From the NCBI RefSeq assembly GCF_023822045.1, contig NZ_CP084712.1:434001-498000 (forward strand): a stretch of DNA of 64,000 nt, given 5' to 3'. The notes below the pieces were generated by a model. That model made no database searches and was not told the origin of the DNA. It saw nothing but the letters and a program-made list of their open reading frames with translations. The translations under genes were made by a program, and so were the position numbers. Origin of the DNA: Sphingopyxis sp. USTB-05 (GTDB lineage Bacteria > Pseudomonadota > Alphaproteobacteria > Sphingomonadales > Sphingomonadaceae). Below, piece by piece: positions 33,746 to 42,911 of this stretch (its first letter is position 1; each line of letters begins with the position of its first letter).

Positions 33746-34018
33746 ATGTTTAGCGTCGAACCAATCGTCGTGCTCGTTGCCGTGTGCGGGACAGTCGTCT
33801 TTTCGCGCGAAATGCCGCGCCTGTTTGCGTTGCTAATCGTCTGGATTACCGACCGACTGTCGGCCGCCAGGAACACTCAGATCGTGGAAGCGCTTAACGG
33901 TCGCCAAGTTTCAGCGACTTGGACCGCGTCGTGGGTAAATCGCAAGCTGTTGCGCGCTGCCATGCGCTCCACGATGTGCGTGACGACGTTTCGTTCGCTC
34001 TACCCGATTAATCGCTAA
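33746..34018 (+). CDS. Small membrane-associated protein of unknown function
   Basis: A 90-residue protein with an excellent ribosome site (GGAGGAG, 7 nt from ATG). The N-terminal 35 residues are hydrophobic (V-V-L-V-A-V-C-G-T-V-V-F and L-F-A-L-L-I-V-W-I), suggesting one or two membrane passes, followed by a basic cytoplasmic tail. It lies downstream of the MobL-like gene and is followed by a strong hairpin. Function is unknown. Confidence 0.5.
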   Translation: MFSVEPIVVLVAVCGTVVFSREMPRLFALLIVWITDRLSAARNTQIVEALNGRQVSATWTASWVNRKLLRAAMRSTMCVTTFRSLYPINR

Positions 34019-34031
34019 GGGAATCTGCTGA

Positions 34032-34068
34032 GCCCAGGTGTCGGCAATCGAATTGCCGACGCCTGGGC
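34032..34068. terminator. 17-bp stem-loop after the 33746 gene
   Basis: Arms GCCCAGGTGTCGGCAAT (34032-34048) and ATTGCCGACGCCTGGGC (34052-34068) pair with a single G-T mismatch and a 3-nt loop. No T-run follows. It ends the island's plus-strand genes and may act as a terminator or as a structured DNA/RNA site. Confidence 0.5.
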
Positions 34069-34204
34069 CAGCCGGATATATCATTATGCAACCCCCATAT
34101 CAGGTATTCATCAGATGGCCGGTGTTCGCTCGCGCAATGATACTTATTTCGTCTCCAATCGGGAGCGCGACCTTGCCAGGGACCTCTCGTTACGCCCAGG
34201 AAGA

Positions 34205-34690
34205 TCAATGAACCCTTACATAAGGATCGGGATCGCATGCCATGATCTGCGGCATCAGTGACAGGATCTTACGCGCCATTTTGATCCGATCAGCCCGATG
34301 ACCCAACGGGACGTCCAATACCCGACAAAGTGCTGCATCGTGATAAGCGAAGCCGAAATCCGCGCCCTTGGGAACTATCAGAGCCGGTCCTTCCCTGGAA
34401 AGAACCCATACCGAGCATCGAGGCCACGTCTTCACTTTACCGTCATAGGTCTCATAAACCGCGATATTGGCGGGTCCACGGCGTTCCTTCCCGGGCTTGA
34501 AGGCAAGCACAATCAGGTCTTTGTTGGCTTCTTTTACCGCACGCTCAAAACCATGTTCATCCCCTACTTCAGCAACAGTGAATGCAGCCTCTCTGGAAGG
34601 GATCCCGTCTACTTCTCGTCTAAGGGTTATCATTCTGCTGAGACAAATCAGGAAATCCATCGCAATTTCTCGATTAAAACTGGTCTTCAT
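34205..34690 (-). CDS. Hypothetical protein at the island edge
   Basis: About 161 residues. ATG 34690 is chosen over 34696 because AAGGAG is 7 nt before it. The sequence has a mixed alpha/beta look (A-F-T-V-A-E-V-G-D-E-H-G-F-E-R-A-V-K-E-A; S-V-W-V-L-S-R-E-G-P-A-L-I-V-P-K-G-A-D-F-G-F) and no signal peptide or known motif. Base composition is lower in G+C than in the flanking core genes, in keeping with acquired DNA. Confidence 0.55.
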   Translation of the reverse strand: MKTSFNREIAMDFLICLSRMITLRREVDGIPSREAAFTVAEVGDEHGFERAVKEANKDLIVLAFKPGKERRGPANIAVYETYDGKVKTWPRCSVWVLSREGPALIVPKGADFGFAYHDAALCRVLDVPLGHRADRIKMARKILSLMPQIMACDPDPYVRVH

Positions 34691-34696
34691 TCTCAT

Positions 34697-35580
34697 TCTC
34701 CTTGGAGCTAATGCTCAAAGCTCGTCGGACGAGATTATTCCGCCGACCCTGAGTTATAGGATCGTCGAAAGCTGCTCCCAAGCTACTGAGAAATTTTTTT
34801 CATTTATTCAAATTTCGATAGATCTGGGCGCAACGTAATGGGCGCCCGACCGCACCAAGGTTGACCCCACTTAGATCCTGGGATCATCATCGCGGCGCTG
34901 CTGCCTAGGTGAATGGACGTGCTTGGTCGTTGCTAAGGTAAGTTGGCGCCACTGATTAAGGTGCAGTCGCCGCACAGGCAGCCGCTTATTTAAGGATTAA
35001 CCCAGTGGACGCGGAGCGATGGGCGATCTCTGTGGTAGGACAGGGCGTGCGAGGCGGGGTAGCTACTGGGAAAATGCCTTCATTCGAGCGAGATCAGGCG
35101 GCGTGCGACGTCCGAACTGCGGCTGCGAAACGGATGGGGTAACGCGCAGCGGGAGACCCTGAGCGACTGATCAGAACGCGGCACCGATGTTCTATTGCGG
35201 TTGGTCTGTGATGCCACTAACTTTAGCCAGTGAGTGTAGCCAGTCGCAACTGGTGTCACGCGAGATTGGCCGAAATCAGGGCTTTTTAAGGTGCAGCTTT
35301 TCCTTAGGTGAGGTTCCTGCCGCCCCAGCCAGCCGGTGCGGATTTTCATCCAATTTCTGAACTATCCGCCTGATATTTCTGACGAAATGCTCAGTCGTCA
35401 GGCATCGACGCGGTCCGGTCGCCACTCTAACGAGCTGAAGCGTTGAGTAAGCGGCGCGGCGCGGCGTTTCGTGCGGTCGTTCGGGCTGAAGTCGTTGGCA
35501 CGGGCGAACGATGCCCGACCGTCCGCAATCGGCCAAATTTTGATGCGATCGAAAGCCGATCGAATACCGCCCCAAAAGAA
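34697..35580. other. Long intergenic stretch between island and core genes
   Basis: In 884 nt I see no supported gene; the short ORFs at 35080-35349 and 35276-35575 (minus) have no ribosome site or recognisable homology. No tRNA or clear attachment repeat was found here. The sequence may contain degraded mobile DNA. It ends at the terminator of the TonB receptor gene. Confidence 0.4.
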
Positions 35581-35608
35581 AAGGGAGGGACCCGTAGGTC
35601 CCTCCCTT
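35581..35608 (-). terminator. Rho-independent terminator of the TonB receptor gene
   Basis: A perfect 12-bp stem AAGGGAGGGACC / GGTCCCTCCCTT with a 4-nt loop lies 20 nt beyond the receptor stop. Read on the minus strand it is followed by a T-rich tract (TTCTTTTGG). Confidence 0.85.
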
Positions 35609-35628
35609 CTTCTTTCATTCGCGATGCG

Positions 35629-38600
35629 TCACTTCGTCTTGAAGCGAACGCCGACGCGGAAGGACCGGCCGAGCAGATCCGAATAGGTGCTGTTCGCGGC
35701 CAGACCGGTTTCAGGCAGCAGGATCGGGTCGGAGTCGAACACATTGGTGACGTTGACGAAGAATTCGGCGTCGCCCTTGCTCATCGCGTCGAACTTGAAC
35801 GTCGCGTTGAGGTCGACGTAGGTCGCGCCGCCGATGCTGTTGTCCTCATAGGTCGGAAACTGGTTGGTCGAAATCGGGCAGGTGGTCCCACACTCGATGC
35901 CAGTGGCATCGTACCGGCCGTCGCTCACTCCGCGCGCCGTCGCTGTCAGCGAGAAGTCGTCGGTGTCGTAGGCCGCGGTGAAGCGGTAGATCCACTTCGG
36001 CGTGATCGATTGCGTGCCCGTGCCGACCCCCAGCGTCCCGACGGAGTTGAGCGGCACGAAGCCGGGCACTCCGGTTGTGACGATGTTGTCGATATAGCGC
36101 GTCGCCAGGCCGCGCAGGGTGAAATTGCCGCCGGCGAGAGGCATCCGATACGCCGCTTCCAGATCGACACCGCGCATGACCAGGCTGGAGAAATTGACCG
36201 GCTGGCGGCTGATCAGGACGCGCGAGGGATTCGCCGGGTCGGGCGTGATTGCCGCGCAGAAGTCCGCCAGCCCCTCGAAACAGCGGTTGACGATGTCGTC
36301 CGCGCTGAGGCTGTCGATCGCCTGTTTCACCTTGATGTCAAAATAGTCGGCCGACAGGGAGAAACCGGGAATGAAGCGGGGTGTGAACACCGCCCCGATG
36401 TTCCACGAGTCCGCCTTCTCCGGCCTCAGATTCGGATTGCCCGTGATCGTGCCCAGGTAGGAGAGGCTGGAGCCATAAGTGCCGGTCCCCGGCCCCGCTC
36501 CCGGGAAGAACGGGTTGGTGACGGTCGAGGTGTTGGCGGTACCCGCCTGGAACAGCTCGTTAAGGTTGGGCGCGCGAATGTCGCGCGAGCGTGTGACGCG
36601 CAGCCGAATGTCGTCGATGGGCTGCCAGGTCGCACCCAGCTTCCATGTCGTGACATAGCCCGAGGTCGAATAGTCGGTGCCGCGCACCGCCCCGTTGAAC
36701 TCGAGTCCAAAGCCCAGCGGCACCACGGTTTCGAGATAGGCCTCTTTGACGTTGTAGCTGCCCTTGCTGGGGCGGAAGTTGCCGACCGACCACACGCTGG
36801 TCGATGCGCCGGTGGTTGGGTTGAATATGGGTTGGAACTCGGCGGGCACGAACCCGTCGATCTCCTCCTTGCGGTACTCGGCGCCGATCGCGATGCTGAC
36901 GTCGCCCGCCCAGGTCGCGAAAGGCGTGAGCGACAGGTTGGCACCGATCACCGTCTGTTCGAGTGTCTGATCGCGGAACGGATCGCCGAGGATATAGTCG
37001 ATCGCAGCGGGATCCGCGACGCCAATGCCCAGCAGGTTGAGCGGGCGGCAGGCGGGATCGTCATCCGCCGTGCTGGCGTTGACGTTGATCAGGCACTGGA
37101 TCGAACCGACCGGAAGATTGTTCGGATTGCCGGCCGGCGCGAACACGGCGGCGAGCGCGTTGTTCCTCTTCACCGTTTGCTGGATATTGGTCAGTTGCTC
37201 GTGCAACTCCGCGCGGCCGTATTGGGCATAGACGTCCCAATTCGCCGACTTTCCGAAAGCCTCGAACTCGCCCTCTGCGCCGATCAAATAGCGCTGCACC
37301 TTGCGTTCATTGTTCGATCCGCGGCCGGGCAAGTCGACGGCGGTCGTCGCCAGCGTGGCGCTGGTCAGGCCGGTTAGCCCGGCTGGCCCGAGCGTGTTGT
37401 AGAGGAAAGCGTTGCAGGTTGTCGGGGCCGCCGCCGCAGTCGCCGCCGTGCCGCAACCCGTCGCATTCAGCGAAAGGCCGGTCATCAGGTTCGGACCCGC
37501 GTTGAACAGTGTTTTCTGCCGATTGTATGAGGCTTCTGCAAAAAGTGTGACCCCGTCGCTGACCTCGAAGCTCAGCCGGCCGAAGAGGCCATAACGGTCT
37601 TCTTCCGGGCTGAGGCCGATGCGGCGGCCCGAATCATTGACCCGCCAGTCGCCGCCTTGCGTCAACTGCGGCACGGCGGAGCAGGCCGGCGAAGGGAAGG
37701 TCAACGTGCCGAACTGGTACTGATTGATCGACCCGCCCTGTCCGAAATAGGTTCCGCACAGGCGATTTGCCGTGCCTCCGGTCGAAGCGGTGATAAGCCC
37801 GCCCGGCGTCGAGTTCGCCGCGCCGACCTGGGTCCGGAGCAGGTAACGGGGCACGGTGCTGTTGGCCGTCCAGGCAGGGTTCTGGATCCGTACGAAGCCG
37901 GTGTGGTTCCAGTCGCGATCGACCTCGAAGATGCCGTCGGAGTGCGCGATCTCGCCCGCGACGATCAGACGGCCACGACCGTCGGCGAACTTGACGCCGG
38001 CGGCCATGCTCGCCGAGTAGTTGAAGCCGTCGCCCTCGTCGGTCACGCCGACATCGCCGGACAGCTTCAGTCCGCTGAAGTCTTTCTTCAGGATGAAGTT
38101 GGTCACGCCCGCGACCGCGTCGGAGCCATAGGCGGCCGAGGCACCGCCCGTGACCACTTCGACGCGTTCCACCAGCGACTGTGGGATCGTGTTGATGTCG
38201 ACCACGCCGCTGGCGGTCGAACCCACGGACCGCCGTCCGTCGATCAGCACGAGCGTACGTACGGTGCCGAGGCTGCGCAGGTTGAGCGCATTGATGCCGG
38301 CGATGCCGTTGCTGAGCTCAAGGCGCGAGTTCGACGGACGGATGGACCCCGCGAGTGCCGGTAGCTGGTTGACGAAGTCCGCGATGTTGTTGGTCGGCGA
38401 GGTGTTCTGGATATCTTCCTGCGTCAGCACCATGACCGGCGTCGGCGCCTCAAAGCCGTCGCGCGTGACGCGCGATCCGGTGACGACGATCTGTTCGACC
38501 GGCACGGCTTCGACGCTGTCCGGGGCGGCGGTCGCCTCCTGCGCCAGCGCCGGGGCACCATGGACCAGCGCGATGGCGGTCATCGCCGCTCCGATCCGGC

Positions 38601-38643
38601 CCGTGCGGCCCAGCGGTCGACGAATTCGTTCAAAATTACGCAT
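35629..38643 (-). CDS. TonB-dependent outer membrane receptor
   Basis: A 1004-residue receptor with a signal peptide (cleavage near A-L-A-Q, residue ~35), a TonB-box-like V-E-Q-I-V-V-T-G-S-R, and a plug domain (V-M-V-L-T-Q-E-D-I, L-R-S-L-G-T-V-R-T-L-V-L-I-D-G-R-R, V-E-R-V-E-V-V-T-G-G-A-S-A-A-Y-G-S-D-A-V-A-G). A beta-barrel follows, ending in S-F-R-V-G-V-R-F. It imports a large or scarce substrate across the outer membrane. It is divergent from the penicillin-acylase-type gene, and an 18-nt box shared with the dgc promoters faces it (38899-38916). That suggests a peptide or acylated D-amino-acid substrate; the ligand itself is unknown. A terminator follows at 35581. Confidence 0.93.
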   Translation of the reverse strand: MRNFERIRRPLGRTGRIGAAMTAIALVHGAPALAQEATAAPDSVEAVPVEQIVVTGSRVTRDGFEAPTPVMVLTQEDIQNTSPTNNIADFVNQLPALAGSIRPSNSRLELSNGIAGINALNLRSLGTVRTLVLIDGRRSVGSTASGVVDINTIPQSLVERVEVVTGGASAAYGSDAVAGVTNFILKKDFSGLKLSGDVGVTDEGDGFNYSASMAAGVKFADGRGRLIVAGEIAHSDGIFEVDRDWNHTGFVRIQNPAWTANSTVPRYLLRTQVGAANSTPGGLITASTGGTANRLCGTYFGQGGSINQYQFGTLTFPSPACSAVPQLTQGGDWRVNDSGRRIGLSPEEDRYGLFGRLSFEVSDGVTLFAEASYNRQKTLFNAGPNLMTGLSLNATGCGTAATAAAAPTTCNAFLYNTLGPAGLTGLTSATLATTAVDLPGRGSNNERKVQRYLIGAEGEFEAFGKSANWDVYAQYGRAELHEQLTNIQQTVKRNNALAAVFAPAGNPNNLPVGSIQCLINVNASTADDDPACRPLNLLGIGVADPAAIDYILGDPFRDQTLEQTVIGANLSLTPFATWAGDVSIAIGAEYRKEEIDGFVPAEFQPIFNPTTGASTSVWSVGNFRPSKGSYNVKEAYLETVVPLGFGLEFNGAVRGTDYSTSGYVTTWKLGATWQPIDDIRLRVTRSRDIRAPNLNELFQAGTANTSTVTNPFFPGAGPGTGTYGSSLSYLGTITGNPNLRPEKADSWNIGAVFTPRFIPGFSLSADYFDIKVKQAIDSLSADDIVNRCFEGLADFCAAITPDPANPSRVLISRQPVNFSSLVMRGVDLEAAYRMPLAGGNFTLRGLATRYIDNIVTTGVPGFVPLNSVGTLGVGTGTQSITPKWIYRFTAAYDTDDFSLTATARGVSDGRYDATGIECGTTCPISTNQFPTYEDNSIGGATYVDLNATFKFDAMSKGDAEFFVNVTNVFDSDPILLPETGLAANSTYSDLLGRSFRVGVRFKTK

Positions 38644-38898
38644 GTCAGCAGTCCCCTTTTTAACCCAAAGGGTCGAGCCACACGCCGCCCAAGGCGTGCC
38701 CCGGCCTTATACCGGGTTGGCTGCCCTATTTGTCCTACCTGTTCGTTCGGCGGATGTTCGCTCCGCCTTCTTATATTGTTTCAGTGATGCTCCGGCTGTT
38801 GTCGCAGTCAGGGCGCGCCGATAGCCGATTTAGTTACAGCGAGGTTACAGGGTGGCTGCAACCGGTCAACAGCTTCGCGGCTAACCTCGCGATATGGA

Positions 38899-38916
38899 CA
38901 TATAGCCTGAAGATAT
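38899..38916 (-). promoter_or_regulatory. Shared 18-nt box facing the TonB receptor gene
   Basis: Minus-strand reading ATATCTTCAGGCTATATG, 15 of 18 identical to the box before dgcN (48818-48835). It lies 255 nt before the receptor ATG. See the finding on the LysR-associated box. Confidence 0.5.
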
Positions 38917-38947
38917 GGGGTTGCCGGAATGCGCGGCGCCCACGCGG

Positions 38948-38965
38948 ATAGCTTGCAGTTATAGG
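38948..38965 (+). promoter_or_regulatory. Shared 18-nt box facing the penicillin-acylase-type gene
   Basis: ATAGCTTGCAGTTATAGG ends 82 nt before the TTG start at 39048. The same spacing is found at dgcN (82 nt) and at the D-aminoacylase gene (81 nt). Confidence 0.6.
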
Positions 38966-39047
38966 ACGCGGCCCGCTTGCTATGGCCTTTGCTTGTCGTG
39001 CTGCGATAGGGTCGACGTTCGTTCTGTTCATAAACGGGGAGGGCCTT

Positions 39048-41429
39048 TTGATCCAGCGCCGTGCGTTCCTGCTGGCTTCGGTCGCGCTTGCCGCGATGCC
39101 GGGCAGCCTTTTGGCGAAACCCCGGATCAAGGGCGATACCCGCCGCATCAAACTATCCGGCGCGCGCGCGCCGATCGAGGTGATCGAGGATGAACTGGGC
39201 GTGCCCCACGTCCGCGCCGCCTCGCTGCACGACGCCTTTTTCGGACAAGGCTATCTGGTCGCGCGCGACCGGCTGTTCCAGATCGACATGGAGCATCGCC
39301 GCGACATGGGGCGGATGGCCGAGGCTTTCGGCCCGCGCTTCGTCGCCGCCGACAAGGCTGCGCGGCTCTTCCTGTATCGCGGCGACATCGAGGCGGAATT
39401 GGCGGCGCTGCCCCCCGACGTGTTGGAATGCGCGCGCGGTTATGTCGCCGGAGTCAATGCGCGGATCGATGAACTTGCCGCGGATCCTGCACAATTGCCG
39501 CTTGAATATGGCATCCTCGGGATCAGCCCGCTGCGCTGGGATATCGCCGATCTCGTGCGCAACCGCGGCATCGGCATGGGGGACGCCGACGACGAAGTGC
39601 GGCGGGCGGGGCTGCAGGCGCGCGGCCTGCTCGACATCGACAAGTTGATGGCGCCGCTGCGCCCCGCATGGTCTTTCACCGTTCCCGAAGGGCTCGACTG
39701 CGCGGCGGTGAGCGAGACAGATCTTGGCATATTGGATCCGGCGAACCGGCCGGCAGCCTTCGATCCCGTGCAGGAAGCGCAGCTCGACCCCGAAGCGCGC
39801 CGGGGCGACCGCTTCGCGCTCGGCAGCAATGCCTGGACGATCGCGCCGTCGCGCAGCGCGACCGGGCGGCCGATCCTCGCCAACGACCCGCATCTCGGCA
39901 TCGGCCGCGCCAGCCCGCGGCACATGTGCCACCTGTCGGCGCCGGGGCTCGACGTCATCGGCGCGGGCGCGCCGGGGCTGCCCGGGATCATGCAGGGGCA
40001 CACCGACCGCTTCGCTTTCGGCCGTACCAATTTCCATATCGACCAGACCGACCTGTTCATTCTGCGGACGAAGGAGGGCGATCCGGGCCGCTATTGGCAC
40101 AAGGGCAAGTGGACGGCGTTCGAGACGTTCGAGGATGAGATCGCAGTCAAGGGTGCGCCGTCCGAGCGCGTGACGCTGCGCTATGCGGCGGGCCGTCCGA
40201 TCGTGTCGGAGGATGCCGCGCGCAATCGGGCCGTTGCCTTTGCCACGGTCAGCATGTTGCCGGGCGCCAATCAGCGTTTCGCGATCATCGCGATCAACCT
40301 GTCAAAGGATTGGGCGTCGCTTCGGCAGGCGTTCAAGCTGCACGTGTCGCCGACCAATCACCATTATGCCGACATCGATGGCAACACCGGCTGGCAGACG
40401 ATCGGCTTCGTCCCGCGCCGGCCGAAGCATGACGGGTTGTTCCCGGCGCCCGGCGACGGCGATTTCGACTGGACCGGCATCCTGCCGGTCGAGGATATGC
40501 CGCATGTCTATAACCCGAGCGAAGGCTGGTTCGCCTCGGCCAACCAGATGAACATTCCGGCGGGCTATCCCTATCGCGAGCGGATCATCAGCTTTAGCTG
40601 GAGCGATCCCTTTCGTTATAACCGCATTGCCGAGGTGCTCAGCGCCCAGCGCAAACATCGGATCGAGGATAGCATCGCGCTTCAGCATGATGTTCAGTCG
40701 CTCCCCGCGCGGGCTTTGCTGAAGCTGCTTCCCGCCAATCCGTCGCCGGACGCTGCCCCCGCGGCGGCGCTGCTACGGCGCTGGAATTGCGGGATCGAGG
40801 CGGATAGCGCCGCGGCGTTGCTCTATGAAATGGTGATGCCTGCGCTGTCGACGGCCTTTTACGACCGGGTCGTGCCGGCCGCGGCGCGCGATCTGGTTCC
40901 GTCGGTCAACCTGTCCGAGATGCTTCATATTCTTGCCTCGACCGACAAGCGCCTTGGGGCAGATCCCGCCGCGACGCGCGACGCGCTGGTCGACGGCGCG
41001 CTGGCGGCCGGCTGGAAAAGGGCAGTCGAACTTGGGGGTGCCGATCCGGCGAGCTGGCGGTGGGGCGACCTGCACCGCGTCACGATCGCGCACCCGCTGG
41101 CGGCATCGCATCCCGCGATTGCCGCCGCCTTCCCGAAGATCGAGGGCGGCCGCTCGGGCGGCGATGGGACCACGCCGATGGCGCGCGGCTTCAATGCCAA
41201 GCGCGGTTTCGACGTGTCGCATGGCGCGAGCTATTTGTTCGTTGCCGACGTCGGCGCGTGGGACAACAGCCGATTCCTGCTGTTGCCCGGCCAGTCCGCC
41301 GATCCCCGATCGCCGCGCTATCGTGACTTTTATCCGTTCTGGCTTGCCGGTGCGATGCAGCCACTGTGGTACAGCAAGGCGGCGGTCGACCGCCACGCCA
41401 TAGGGCGGTTGGTCCTGACGCCGCCCTAA
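39048..41429 (+). CDS. Exported penicillin acylase family N-terminal-nucleophile hydrolase (S45)
   Basis: About 793 residues. A twin-arginine-like signal (Q-R-R-A-F-L-L-A-S-V-A-L-A-A) suggests export. The alpha/beta precursor junction is F-A-L-G-S260-N-A-W: cleavage before the serine would give the N-terminal nucleophile of the beta chain. This is followed by R-P-I-L-A-N-D-P-H-L, the family signature, and the F-G-R-T-N-F oxyanion region. The family includes penicillin G acylases, acyl-homoserine-lactone acylases and other amide hydrolases. I chose TTG 39048 because GGGGAGGG precedes it and the signal peptide starts there; ATG 38982 is in frame but poorly placed. The stop overlaps the convergent S13 gene's stop. 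Confidence 0.87.
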   Translation: MIQRRAFLLASVALAAMPGSLLAKPRIKGDTRRIKLSGARAPIEVIEDELGVPHVRAASLHDAFFGQGYLVARDRLFQIDMEHRRDMGRMAEAFGPRFVAADKAARLFLYRGDIEAELAALPPDVLECARGYVAGVNARIDELAADPAQLPLEYGILGISPLRWDIADLVRNRGIGMGDADDEVRRAGLQARGLLDIDKLMAPLRPAWSFTVPEGLDCAAVSETDLGILDPANRPAAFDPVQEAQLDPEARRGDRFALGSNAWTIAPSRSATGRPILANDPHLGIGRASPRHMCHLSAPGLDVIGAGAPGLPGIMQGHTDRFAFGRTNFHIDQTDLFILRTKEGDPGRYWHKGKWTAFETFEDEIAVKGAPSERVTLRYAAGRPIVSEDAARNRAVAFATVSMLPGANQRFAIIAINLSKDWASLRQAFKLHVSPTNHHYADIDGNTGWQTIGFVPRRPKHDGLFPAPGDGDFDWTGILPVEDMPHVYNPSEGWFASANQMNIPAGYPYRERIISFSWSDPFRYNRIAEVLSAQRKHRIEDSIALQHDVQSLPARALLKLLPANPSPDAAPAAALLRRWNCGIEADSAAALLYEMVMPALSTAFYDRVVPAAARDLVPSVNLSEMLHILASTDKRLGADPAATRDALVDGALAAGWKRAVELGGADPASWRWGDLHRVTIAHPLAASHPAIAAAFPKIEGGRSGGDGTTPMARGFNAKRGFDVSHGASYLFVADVGAWDNSRFLLLPGQSADPRSPRYRDFYPFWLAGAMQPLWYSKAAVDRHAIGRLVLTPP

Positions 41430-42910
41430 AGCGCTTCGGCGATGGCGACGAGTGCGCGATCGACCGCGGCGGTCGCCTGGCTGTCGGTGTCCTCGGGCAT
41501 GTCGTTGGCCAGAGCCGAGAAGATCAGCGTCCTGCCGCTGCGCGTCGTGAGATATCCCGACAGTGCGCGCGACGCATTGAGCGATCCGGTCTTGGCGAAG
41601 ACCTTGCCTTCGAGGATCGTGCCTTTGAAGCGGCTTTGGAGCGTGCCGTCGCGCCCGGCAATGGGCAGCGTCGCGCGCCAGGCCGCTGCCCACGGCTGGC
41701 GTGCGATCCAGCTAAGCAAGCCGACGGCGGCGCGTGGACTGATGCGGTTGTAGCTCGACATCCCCGAGCCGTCGGCAAAGTGATAGCCCGCCTCCGGCAG
41801 CCCAGCCTGGGTCATCACTTTGTGCATCACCGCCTGTCCATCGGCGATCGAACCGCTGCCTGCCTGCCGGGCGACGCGCCGCAGCATCAATTCGGTGTGG
41901 AGATTCTGGCTCTCCTTGTTGATCCGCACCATATTTTCGGCGAGCGACGGCGCGGGCAGTTCGGCGAGCATCGCTGGCTCGGTGGGCAGGGTGGCGACTG
42001 CGCCCTTGCGGTTTTCGGGATCGTCGGCCGCGGTCAGCGGGCGGTGGCGGGCCTCGATCGCGCCATCGACACGCACACCCCGTGCGCGCAGCAGTTCGCC
42101 GAGGCGCCAGGCGGCGTAGTGTGCGGGATCGTCGATACCATAGCGCAATGTCATCGGCGCGACCTCCGCGCCGAGGGTGCCGGTCAGGCGGAGGACGCGG
42201 CTGTTCGGCATACGGAACGCTTCGATACCTTCAGCCTTCCCGGCGACGGTGGTCACCAGATTTTCGATTATGAAATAGCCGGTCGCCTCGATTATCGGCG
42301 CGGCGCCGATCGCGCCGGGCTTCAGTTTCGCCACCAGTTCATTGTCGTCGAGCGTCAACGCTGACACGCCGGTGCCGTAACGCGACTGGATATTGTTCCA
42401 GCTCATCCCCGGGCTCCAGCGTTCGTCGGGGAACCAGCTATCGTCGCCGACGATGTTGCGCACATGGCGCGTCTTTGCCGCGACCGCGTCGGCGAGCGTC
42501 TGCAGGCAGTCGGTTTTGCAGTCGTCGGCGCTCGACAGCAGCGCATCGCCTCGCCCATGGAGCACGACATCGGAAACGCCGCCGCGCTCTTCGAGCCGAA
42601 CGCCGGTGCCCTTTGCGGTCCGCTGGAGCAAAGGCAGTTCGGCATAGGCGATCGCGGTCGTGAACATCTTGGTATTCGACGCAGGGATGAAACGCTGGTC
42701 GGGCGCGATTGACACCAGCACTTCGCCGTCGAGCGTCGTGACCAACATGCCGAAGCGTGAGCCCGGCGGACCTTCGGCGAGTTTCTGCTCAACCGTCGCC
42801 AGCAGCGGCTTGGGCGCTGCGCTCGTTTGCGCCTTGGCGGCCGTCAGCGACAGCGACAGCGACAGGGCAAGGGCGGAGGTGAAGGCGAAGCGTCCGATCG
42901 ATGGCGTCAT
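41426..42910 (-). CDS. dacB: D-alanyl-D-alanine carboxypeptidase/endopeptidase (PBP4-like, S13)
   Basis: About 494 residues, with a signal peptide (cleavage near A-K-A-Q, residue ~28). The active-site serine motif is S-N-T-K in I-P-A-S-N-T-K-M-F, the S-x-N element is in S-S-Y-N-R-I, and K-T-G is in F-A-K-T-G-S-L-N-A. These are the three penicillin-binding motifs in the order of the S13 family, whose long insert between the first and second motifs is also present. Such enzymes trim or open D-Ala cross-links of peptidoglycan. It is the last gene of the dgcN-led operon, one base after the S12 gene, so it appears here as part of a D-amino-acid or muropeptide pathway rather than a division cluster. 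Confidence 0.92.
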   Translation of the reverse strand: MTPSIGRFAFTSALALSLSLSLTAAKAQTSAAPKPLLATVEQKLAEGPPGSRFGMLVTTLDGEVLVSIAPDQRFIPASNTKMFTTAIAYAELPLLQRTAKGTGVRLEERGGVSDVVLHGRGDALLSSADDCKTDCLQTLADAVAAKTRHVRNIVGDDSWFPDERWSPGMSWNNIQSRYGTGVSALTLDDNELVAKLKPGAIGAAPIIEATGYFIIENLVTTVAGKAEGIEAFRMPNSRVLRLTGTLGAEVAPMTLRYGIDDPAHYAAWRLGELLRARGVRVDGAIEARHRPLTAADDPENRKGAVATLPTEPAMLAELPAPSLAENMVRINKESQNLHTELMLRRVARQAGSGSIADGQAVMHKVMTQAGLPEAGYHFADGSGMSSYNRISPRAAVGLLSWIARQPWAAAWRATLPIAGRDGTLQSRFKGTILEGKVFAKTGSLNASRALSGYLTTRSGRTLIFSALANDMPEDTDSQATAAVDRALVAIAEAL

Positions 42911-42911
42911 A

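Noticed and set aside
20179..34700. Toxin-antitoxin or known phage-defence system in the island
   Set aside because: The Xre protein alone is not evidence of a toxin pair, and none of the neighbouring proteins shows a recognisable toxin, nuclease, kinase or helicase motif.
34697..35580. Possible attachment site, tRNA or integrase fragment at the island's right edge
   Set aside because: I looked for a tRNA cloverleaf, direct repeats matching the left edge and integrase motifs and could support none by eye.
35443..37377. 644-codon plus-strand ORF opposite the TonB receptor
   Set aside because: Antisense shadow of a conserved receptor; it also runs through the receptor's terminator.
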